Assembly: GCA_030432595.1 (NCBI GenBank)
Contig: JAUIGU010000040.1
Coordinates: forward strand, 1 to 35,397
Source: Phycisphaerae bacterium
Lineage (GTDB): Bacteria > Planctomycetota > Phycisphaerae > Phycisphaerales > Phycisphaeraceae
Length of the DNA stretch: 35,397 nucleotides
Direction of reading: 5' to 3'
The position numbers and the translations under genes are program-made. This document shows, piece after piece, positions 23,906 through 32,813 of this stretch. Numbering within the stretch: the first letter of the stretch is position 1; every line of letters begins with the position of its first letter. The notes below the pieces were generated by a model. That model saw nothing but the letters and a program-made list of their open reading frames with translations. It was not told where the DNA came from and made no database searches.

Positions 23906-25180
23906 GTGTCCGACGAATCCCCCCAAGCCTCGCGGCGCGACCCGCGCTACCACGCGACCACGCTCGAAGAGCTCGAGGCCCAGGACCCCGAACGCCGGCA
24001 CTGGCGCATCTCCACCGACAGCCAGCAACGCCTGGACAAATACCTCGCCAACCGCATCGGCGGCATCTCGCGGGCGCAGATCCAGAAACTCATCGCGCTC
24101 GGCGGCGTCACCGTCAACGGTCGCGACGCCAAGCCCAGCTACAACCTCAAGGCCGGCGACGAAGTCGAGGTTGTTATCCCGCCCAAGCCCGCGGTGGACC
24201 TTCGGCCCGAGCCGATCCCGCTGAACATCCTGTTCGAGGACGACGACTTCATCGTCATCAACAAGGACGCGGGCATCATCGTCCACCCCGCGCGGTCGTA
24301 CACGCATGGCACGATGGTCAACGCGCTCGCGTGGCACCTCGAGCACGGACAGATGTTCGAGGAAAGAAGCGAGGAGTTAGAAGTTAGAAGCAAGAAGCCG
24401 GGCAAGGGGCGAAAAAAGCTGTCGTCGGTGGGCGCCGAGGCCGCGCGTCCGGGCGTGGTCCACCGCCTCGACATGTACACCACCGGGTGCATCGTCTTCG
24501 CCAAGCAGGATTCCACGCACTGGCTGCTCGCCAAGCAGTTCGAGGACCGCACGAATCTCAAGTGCTACCTCGCGCTCTGTCACGGCTGCCCGGACGGCAA
24601 GCACATCCCGCTCTCGGGCGCGATCGATGCGCCGCTGGGCAAGCACCCGACCATCCGCGAGGGCATGGCCGTCCGCCACGACTCGGGCGGCAAGCCGTCG
24701 CTCACGCTCTACCGCGTCCGCCGGCGCTACCGCGGGTTCAGCCTGATCGAGTGCGAGCTCAAGACCGGCCGCACCCACCAGATCCGCGTGCACCTGTCGT
24801 ACCTCGGCTTCCCGCTCGTCGGCGACATGCTCTACGGCGGCGTGCCCGTGGGCCCCGCGGAACTGGCGACGCCGCCGGAGAACGTGCCAGGGGGACGGCC
24901 CAACCTGACCTACGCGACGCCCAAAGAAGAAGGCAAAAAACTTGAAGCCCTGGCTCTGGAGCGCGAAGCGCGCGGCGAGTCGCCGTTGATGATCCACCCC
25001 GCGCTGCACGCGGGCCTGCTCCAGCTTCAGCACCCGGTCACCAAAGAACGCATGACCTTCACCGCGCCGCTCCACGACCGGATGGCGGAACTCGTGCACT
25101 GGCTCGAAGACCACGGCGACGCCCAACCGGGCATCGACGACGGCACGCACCTCGACCTCGCGGCGGCGCTGCGGCGGTGA
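23906..25180 (+). CDS. RluD/RluC-type pseudouridine synthase
   Basis: 424 aa from GTG 23906 (VSDESPQASRRD...); starts further upstream lie in REP sequence. Domains: an S4 RNA-binding domain (about 40-95: QRLDKYLANRIGGISRAQIQKLIALGGVTVNG), then the RluA-family catalytic domain: NKDAGIIVHPARSYTHGTMVNAL, HRLDMYTTGCIVFAK with catalytic Asp189, and GRTHQIRVHLSYLGFPLVGDMLYGG. Known: RluD/RluC-type enzymes convert specific uridines of 23S rRNA to pseudouridine; the target here is inferred only. Oddities: a lysine/glutamate-rich insertion just before HRLD (EERSEELEVRSKKPGKGRKK) encoded by a 7-bp-period repeat (24359-24400), and a second insertion of about 45 residues (PPENVPGGRPNLTYATPKEE) before HPALHAGLLQLQHPVT. 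Repeat copy 2 begins about 8 bp after the stop. Confidence 0.92.
   Translation: MSDESPQASRRDPRYHATTLEELEAQDPERRHWRISTDSQQRLDKYLANRIGGISRAQIQKLIALGGVTVNGRDAKPSYNLKAGDEVEVVIPPKPAVDLRPEPIPLNILFEDDDFIVINKDAGIIVHPARSYTHGTMVNALAWHLEHGQMFEERSEELEVRSKKPGKGRKKLSSVGAEAARPGVVHRLDMYTTGCIVFAKQDSTHWLLAKQFEDRTNLKCYLALCHGCPDGKHIPLSGAIDAPLGKHPTIREGMAVRHDSGGKPSLTLYRVRRRYRGFSLIECELKTGRTHQIRVHLSYLGFPLVGDMLYGGVPVGPAELATPPENVPGGRPNLTYATPKEEGKKLEALALEREARGESPLMIHPALHAGLLQLQHPVTKERMTFTAPLHDRMAELVHWLEDHGDAQPGIDDGTHLDLAAALRR
24359..24400 (+). repeat. degenerate 7-bp-period tandem repeat inside the pseudouridine synthase gene
   Basis: Six 7-mers related to GAAGTTA (for example GGAGTTA, GAAGTTA, GAAGCAA) run without interruption. 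42 bp equals 14 codons, so the frame is kept. The segment is AT-richer than the gene. Confidence 0.75.
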
Positions 25181-25187
25181 CCCGATC

Positions 25188-25893
25188 GACACGTCCGACC
25201 ACCCTCGCCCATCCCCTCCCGGCGGGAGGGGAGTCGTTGCGCACACCGCGCGCTCAGCCGGGAGCCGGCAGCTCCCGGTCCGGAACCGGCCCAGTTCCGG
25301 CTATCCGTGCAAGAAACACGGAAGATTGTGGGGACGACAACGCCCCTCGGATTCACTTGTGAAAGAACGCCGTGTGCGCATCTCGCGAGCCGGGCCGTGT
25401 CGGCCCGGTGTCCGGACCCCGGCATCCGGGCCGACACGGCCCGGCTCGCTGCGAAACAAACCCGGGGCGGGACCGCCGTCGCGATCCATGCAGACCCCCG
25501 GCCGGCGTCGGCTTTCCAGCCCGCCGTCACCGCGCTTCGGATGGGACTCACTCGGGGGGTTCCGGCGGGAGACGGCGTGCAATCAGGTTCCGTCCTGATT
25601 CACCCGTGTCCAAGGCCACACGACATTTCGTGATTAAGGAACTCTGCCCTCACCCACCTGGCACCCACGCGGAGGCCACGCCCTTCGTCTGCATTTACAT
25701 TATACCCGCGGGTCAAGGCGCGACGGCGAAGTGTTGGGCGGACCGTGCGCAGGAAAACGGACCACACGAAACCCAATAGCCCCGGCCGGAAGGCCGGAAG
25801 GCCGGGGTTGCCCGCGGAGAAGCTGGCGAAAGATTTCGACATCACGAATCCCCGCCTCCCGGCGGGGGCTAAGCGGGCGCACATCAAGCCGCG
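25188..25893 (-). repeat. non-coding structured repeat element, copy 2 (inverted)
   Basis: Reverse-complement counterpart of 15318-16014; it fills the gene-free stretch 25181-25921. Paired hairpins include 25426-25444, 25280-25300, the GGAA-capped stem around 25503-25527, and the CCCCGCC/GGCGGGG stem at about 25850-25870. The second hairpin carries an extra 8-nt duplication compared with copy 1. The TATAAT box (minus strand) lies in the segment corresponding to 15494 of copy 1. An additional GCCGGGCCGTG/CACGGCCCGGC-like palindrome is present twice (25389-25408 and 25426-25444). Confidence 0.85.
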
Positions 25894-25921
25894 TGTGAGG
25901 TGCGGCACCCGGAACGAGCGT

Positions 25922-26401
25922 TCACATACCCAAAAACGTGAAGAAGACTTCATCGTGTTCTGCGTTGGTGATCACGGTCCATGTGTCGATGTCGCCTGCG
26001 TGCCAGACTTCGAGGTCATCGCCTAACACATCGGGCGTCCACCACTTAAAGTCGGTATCGCGACGCAGTTGGCGCGAGAACAAGCTTGGGTCCTCGAGTT
26101 CCAGATTCCATCTCTGAACGATTCGGTCAAAGTCTTTGGAATCGATTCTAAAATGAAGCTGGGCGGAAACGTCCTCCAACGCCCCGCCGTGGTTCCATTC
26201 GTGCTGGTTCAGCACGACGACGGAAGCGGGCCTCGGATCGAGCACGTAACGCTCGAAGACCGTCGATGGGTCCGGCGGAATCTTCACGAAAAAGACGACC
26301 AGAACGGCCAGCACAAGCCAGCCAATCACCAGGCACGGGATGCCGACGAACACGCCTAAAAGCACACGCCGGAACCACTTCGAACACGTCGTACCCGCCA
26401 T
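25922..26401 (-). CDS. single-pass membrane hypothetical protein, AT-richer orphan
   Basis: 159 aa from ATG 26401. This start places a strong membrane segment near the N-terminus (VLLGVFVGIPCLVIGWLVLAVLVVFFV, residues about 12-38); the in-frame extension upstream is low-complexity. The rest is a soluble domain (PASVVVLNQHEWNHGGALEDVSAQLHFRIDSKDFDRIVQRW ... VWHAGDIDTWTVITNAEHDEVFFTFLGM) with no recognised motif; the W/H-rich C-terminus has the form of small planctomycete hypothetical proteins. Composition is AT-richer than the neighbours, like the gene at 14656. Its stop is about 30 bp from the end of repeat copy 2. Confidence 0.75.
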   Translation of the reverse strand: MAGTTCSKWFRRVLLGVFVGIPCLVIGWLVLAVLVVFFVKIPPDPSTVFERYVLDPRPASVVVLNQHEWNHGGALEDVSAQLHFRIDSKDFDRIVQRWNLELEDPSLFSRQLRRDTDFKWWTPDVLGDDLEVWHAGDIDTWTVITNAEHDEVFFTFLGM

Positions 26402-26448
26402 GCGTGGCGATACGCGACCAACGCGGATTAGGTTCTTTCGCACACGTC

Positions 26449-26476
26449 TTGCACCCCCCTTTCCCCCCGCTACAAT
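26449..26476 (+). promoter_or_regulatory. promoter of the sulfhydrylase gene, TTGCAC-N16-TACAAT
   Basis: TTGCAC at 26449-26454 and TACAAT at 26471-26476, spacer 16. Predicted start near 26483 leaves a leader of about 200 nt. Confidence 0.6.
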
Positions 26477-26482
26477 CGTCGA

Positions 26483-26682
26483 TTCGCCCCGTCCCGTCGC
26501 AACCTGTCGCGGCGGGATGACCCAGTTTCGGCCCTCCGGCCCCACCATTCGACGGCTTCCGCCACCCACCTGCGCCGGGCGACGCGGGACGACCACGCCC
26601 CCGGGAAAACCGGGAACCTCCAGCCGAGGGAAGGCGTGCAGCGGGGTGTTTGAAGCCCGAGAAGACACGGAGACTCTCCATC
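26483..26682 (+). promoter_or_regulatory. long structured 5' leader
   Basis: About 200 nt without a gene. It contains a 9-bp hairpin at 26492-26517 (TCCCGTCGC with GCGGCGGGA, one G-U pair) and a second at 26600-26614 (CCCGG-GAAAA-CCGGG). It matches no riboswitch consensus I know, but its position before a methionine/cysteine pathway gene makes a regulatory RNA plausible. Confidence 0.35.
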
Positions 26683-28011
26683 ATGTCCGACGCTTCCCCG
26701 ACCTTCGGCCTCGGTACGCTCGCCTTGCACGGCGGCCAGGAGCCCGACCCGACGACCAAGTCGCGGGCCGTGCCCATTTACGCCACCACCAGCTACGTCT
26801 TCGACGACACGGACCACGCCGCGCGGCTGTTCGGGTTGCAGGAGTTCGGCAACATCTACAGCCGGCTTATGAACCCCACCGTCGACGTCCTCGAGAAGCG
26901 CCTCGCGGCGATGGACGGCGGCGTCACGGGCCTGTGCTTCGCCTCGGGGCAGGCGGCGATCACCGCGGCGTGCCTGACGATCTGCCACAGCGGGCAGAAC
27001 TTCATCTCGTCCAAGAGCCTGTACGGCGGGACGTGGACGCTGTTTACGCAGACGTTCAAGCAGCTGGGCATCGAAGTGCGCTTCTTCGAGGCGGACAAGC
27101 CCGAGCAGATCAAGGACCTCGTGGATGAGAACACGCGGTTTGTCTACATGGAGTCGATCGGCAACCCCGCGCTGGGCGTGCCGGACTTCAAGGGCATCGC
27201 GGACGCGGCGCACTCGGCCCCGCACGGCGCGATCCCGGTGATCTGCGACAACACGGTGATGACGCCTGTGCTGCTCAACACGTTCAAGCACGGCATCGAC
27301 ATCAACGTGTACTCGACGACGAAGTTCATCGGCGGGCACGGCACGCACATCGGCGGCGCGATCGTGGACTCGGGCAACTTCAAGTGGACCGACCAGCGCG
27401 AGAAGTGGCCGGAGTTCTGCGGCCCGGCGCCCAGCTACCACGGCGCGGTGTTTGCCGACCACCTCGAGGCGATGGGGAACATCGCGTACAACGTGTACAT
27501 CCGCACGCACTGGCTGCGGGACACGGGCGCGTGCATGTCGCCGTTCGCGGCGTTTTTGTTCCTGCAAGGATTGGAGACGCTGCACCTGCGGATGAAGCAG
27601 CACAGCGACAACGCGCTCAAGGTCGCGGAGTTCCTCGAAGGGCACGACGCGGTCGAGTGGGTGAACTACCCGGGGCTTAAGTCGCACGAGGATCATGCGA
27701 ACGCCAAGAAATATCTGCCGGACGGGCAGGGCGCGATCCTGGGCTTCGGCATCAAGGGCGGCGCCGAGGCCGGCCGGAAGCTGATCGAGTCGTGCGAGCT
27801 GTGCAGCCACCTGGCGAACATCGGCGACGCGAAGACGCTGGTGATCCACCCGGCGAGCACGACGCACTCGCAGCTGAGCGAGGAAGAGCAGGCGCAGACC
27901 GGCGTGACGCCGGAGTACGTGCGCGTGTCCACCGGCATCGAGGACGCGGACGACATCATCGCCGACCTCAAGCAGGCGCTGGAGAAGGCGGCGGTGCCGG
28001 TGCCGGCGTAA
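26683..28011 (+). CDS. O-acetylhomoserine sulfhydrylase-like PLP enzyme
   Basis: 442 aa, close to the 425-445 aa of O-acetylhomoserine (thiol)-lyase and longer than the usual cystathionine gamma-synthase (about 380-400). Motifs of the Cys/Met-metabolism PLP family: TLALHGGQEPDPTTKSRAVPIYATTSYVF, NIYSRLMNPTVDVLEKRLA, ASGQAAITAA, YGGTWTLF, NPALGVPD, DNTVMTP, and the Schiff-base Lys214 in VYSTTKFIGGHG. C-terminal VRVSTGIEDADDIIADLKQAL is standard. Known: makes homocysteine from O-acetylhomoserine and sulfide. GGAG lies ten bases upstream. The usual order IRLSVGIE is VRVSTGIE. Substrate could also be methionine gamma-lyase-type, but the length and LALHGGQ start favour the synthase. Confidence 0.88.
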   Translation: MSDASPTFGLGTLALHGGQEPDPTTKSRAVPIYATTSYVFDDTDHAARLFGLQEFGNIYSRLMNPTVDVLEKRLAAMDGGVTGLCFASGQAAITAACLTICHSGQNFISSKSLYGGTWTLFTQTFKQLGIEVRFFEADKPEQIKDLVDENTRFVYMESIGNPALGVPDFKGIADAAHSAPHGAIPVICDNTVMTPVLLNTFKHGIDINVYSTTKFIGGHGTHIGGAIVDSGNFKWTDQREKWPEFCGPAPSYHGAVFADHLEAMGNIAYNVYIRTHWLRDTGACMSPFAAFLFLQGLETLHLRMKQHSDNALKVAEFLEGHDAVEWVNYPGLKSHEDHANAKKYLPDGQGAILGFGIKGGAEAGRKLIESCELCSHLANIGDAKTLVIHPASTTHSQLSEEEQAQTGVTPEYVRVSTGIEDADDIIADLKQALEKAAVPVPA

Positions 28012-28043
28012 AGCCTTGATGGCTTGATTGATTCGATACCCGG

Positions 28044-28076
28044 AGCCCACGTTCTCAGAACGTGGGCTTCTTTTTT
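28044..28076 (+). terminator. rho-independent terminator
   Basis: AGCCCACGTT and AACGTGGGCT arms around CTCAG, followed by TTCTTTTTT. It ends the sulfhydrylase transcript. Confidence 0.9.
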
Positions 28077-28102
28077 GCGTCCGGATGGTCGTCCGCGTGT
28101 CC

Positions 28103-28108
28103 TAAGCT
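28103..28108 (+). promoter_or_regulatory. -10 hexamer TAAGCT of a probable leaderless promoter
   Basis: TAAGCT ends 6 nt before ATG 28115, directly after the terminator. No Shine-Dalgarno. Confidence 0.5.
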
Positions 28109-28114
28109 GCGGGC

Positions 28115-28609
28115 ATGAAGAACACGAAGCAGGTGACCGGGCGGCGCGAGCTGCGTTTCGACAGTTTCGACGACGTGCTGGCCGACGCGGAGCAGGTCAC
28201 GTTCCAGCCGCACCACACGCTGGGCAACTGGACGGCCGCGGAGAACCTCGACCACATGGCGATCCCGATCGAGTGGGCGACGGACGGCTACCCGGCCGGG
28301 ATGTCGGCACCACTGTTTTTCAAGGTCGTCGGGCCGATGCTCAAGGGGCGATTCCTCAAGAAGGGGTTCCCGGCGGGGATCGAGCCGCCGCCCACGATGG
28401 CCGGGTTCGGCACGCCGCGCGAGAACGTCTCGCTCGAAGACGCGATGCAACGGCTGCGCACCGCGATCGAACGCTTCAAAGCAAACGGCACCATCGAGAA
28501 GAACCTGCTGGTCGGGCGCATGAGCAAGCCACAGTGGGAGCAGTTCAATTGCCGGCACTGCGAGCTGCATCTGTCGTTCATCGTGCCGGGCGATTCGGCG
28601 AAGGCTTGA
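28115..28609 (+). CDS. DUF1569 (DinB-superfamily) protein
   Basis: 164 aa. The sequence RRELRFDSFDDVLADAEQV...HHTLGNWTAAENLDHMAIPIEWATDGYP is the DUF1569 signature; it continues with LLVGRMSKPQWEQFNCRHCELHLSFIVPG, which ends in the H-x-x-x-H-x-x-F histidine pattern of the four-helix DinB fold (here NCRHCELHLSF). Known: DinB-like proteins bind a metal through histidines and some act as thiol-dependent transferases; DUF1569 itself has no assigned role. The DUF ends at the convergent minus-strand gene with a 31-bp gap. No signal peptide. Confidence 0.85.
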   Translation: MKNTKQVTGRRELRFDSFDDVLADAEQVTFQPHHTLGNWTAAENLDHMAIPIEWATDGYPAGMSAPLFFKVVGPMLKGRFLKKGFPAGIEPPPTMAGFGTPRENVSLEDAMQRLRTAIERFKANGTIEKNLLVGRMSKPQWEQFNCRHCELHLSFIVPGDSAKA

Positions 28610-28640
28610 CCACAAAGATTGCAGGATTTCGCACCCGGCG

Positions 28641-29375
28641 TTAGCTCGCGACTTGTGTCGCCCACTGTCGGCGTCGCGCCCAGGTGAGCGCGGCGAGGAC
28701 GAGCGCGAGGACGGCGGTGAGGCCCATGACGACCGCGGCGCCGTAGATGCCGAACAGGCCGGACTTGACCAGGTCGAAGGGGACGTGGCCGACGGCGACG
28801 ACGCGGCGGTGTTCGTGGGTCGCAGCCGGTGCCGCGGTTTCGTCAACTTCCGGGGGCCAGGGCTGGGCGAGCGCGAGGCGGTAGGTGCCGGGCCCGGGCA
28901 GGTCGAGCGTGCCGAGGCTTTCGCCGACGTAGGGCGGGACGTGGTAGACGAGCGAGCTGCTCTCGCTGCCGGTGCCGGCCCAGGGGCGCAGTTCGACGGC
29001 GGTGCCGGGCTCGGTGCCTTCCACGTCGGCGGCGACGGCGCGGAGGGCGGGGGCGTCCCAGCGCATCGGGGTTTCGAAGCGCGTCTTCGGTGCGTCGGCG
29101 TGGTCGTTGGCGTGGTGGTCGGCGGCGACTTCGCTGCGTTTTTCGTAGTACAGCGTGACGGGCCCGGGCGCAACGGCACGGAAGGTCGCGTCGCCGGGCA
29201 CGACGACGCGTTGCAGTTCGAAGACCGCATCGCGGACGGCACGGCGGGCCGGCAAGACCGTGCCGGCGAACACCGAAAAGCCCACGACCAGCAACACCGC
29301 CGCGGCCGCGTAGCCCGCGCGCGACGGTTTGTTGAGAGCGAGGACATGCCGACGGGCGGAAGGCGTTTCGGTCAC
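28641..29375 (-). CDS. membrane protein with two transmembrane segments, hypothetical
   Basis: 244 aa. The N-terminal membrane segment is AGYAAAAVLLVVGFSVFAGTVLPA (about 19-42). Residues 45-205 form an extracytoplasmic beta-rich domain (VVVPGDATFRAVAPGPVTLYYEKRSE ... LPGPGTYRLALAQPWPPE). The C-terminal membrane segment is IYGAAVVMGLTAVLALVLAALTW followed by ARRRQ. I recognise no family. The start overlaps the stop of the next upstream gene (ATGA at 29372-29375), so the two are probably co-translated and may form a complex. It is the third gene of the gyrB unit. Confidence 0.8.
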   Translation of the reverse strand: MTETPSARRHVLALNKPSRAGYAAAAVLLVVGFSVFAGTVLPARRAVRDAVFELQRVVVPGDATFRAVAPGPVTLYYEKRSEVAADHHANDHADAPKTRFETPMRWDAPALRAVAADVEGTEPGTAVELRPWAGTGSESSSLVYHVPPYVGESLGTLDLPGPGTYRLALAQPWPPEVDETAAPAATHEHRRVVAVGHVPFDLVKSGLFGIYGAAVVMGLTAVLALVLAALTWARRRQWATQVAS

Positions 29376-29920
29376 GGGTTCGCGGGGCCCTGGGCCTGGG
29401 GCGACGACTCGACGAGCGCCTGCACGAACCGGTGGTCGCCGTCGTTCTCCATGGACAGCGGGAACGACACGCTGTCGCCGTCGCTGAGTTCGACGAAAAT
29501 CATGCTGTCGGTCATCCAGTTGTCGGACCAGTAGCCGTCCACCGAGGTGATGTCGTCGAAGTCGACTTCGAGCATCGGCGTTTCCCAGGACTCGTTGTAG
29601 AGCACGAGACGTTGGTCGGTGAGCAGGTAGCTGCCGGCGCGCGGGTCGAACATGGCGTCGGAGTAGAAGAAGCGGAGCGTCTCGTCGTCGCCGAGCGCGC
29701 CGATGTCGCGCAGGTCGTCAAGCACGTGGCCGGGGACCTGGTGGCCGTCCTGCACGAAGGTTTCGAGCCCGTTGCTGCCGACGTACATGAGCCCGCCGAC
29801 GCAGGTGATCAGCGACAGCACGACGACCGCACCCAGAACGATCAAGACCCAGGCCCACACGGGCATGCCCGAACGCGGCGGTTTGTCGAAGCGCGGGTCG
29901 TGCGTGGGGTAGGCGGTCAT
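29372..29920 (-). CDS. single-pass membrane protein with PH-like domain
   Basis: 182 aa. Membrane segment: MPVWAWVLIVLGAVVVLSLITCVGGLMYVG (about 19-48). Residues about 85-175 have the bacterial PH-like (bPH) pattern: ETLRFFYSDAMFDPRAGSYLLTDQRLVLYNES...MLEVDFDDITSVDGYWSDNW...IFVELSDGDSVSFPLSMENDGDHRFVQAL, with the typical 'LTDQRLVLY' strand. Known: bPH domains occur in membrane-associated bacterial proteins of unclear function. It follows gyrB after 24 bp and overlaps the downstream membrane protein gene by 4 bp. No Shine-Dalgarno is clear. Confidence 0.83.
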   Translation of the reverse strand: MTAYPTHDPRFDKPPRSGMPVWAWVLIVLGAVVVLSLITCVGGLMYVGSNGLETFVQDGHQVPGHVLDDLRDIGALGDDETLRFFYSDAMFDPRAGSYLLTDQRLVLYNESWETPMLEVDFDDITSVDGYWSDNWMTDSMIFVELSDGDSVSFPLSMENDGDHRFVQALVESSPQAQGPANP

Positions 29921-29944
29921 GGGCGAAGGTCCAGCGGTGGAGGA

Positions 29945-32716
<2,772 letters not shown>

Positions 32717-32813
32717 TCACCGCAGAGGTGGGTTCCGGGGCAGTTTTTCTCGTCGCCGTTCGGGCCGGCGGCGCGGGTGCCGAGCCGGCCTGAACCGGGC
32801 CGCGCGGCGCGGC

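Noticed and set aside
26483-26682. SAM-I, SAM-II or SAH riboswitch by name
   Set aside because: None of the conserved core sequences of these classes could be found.
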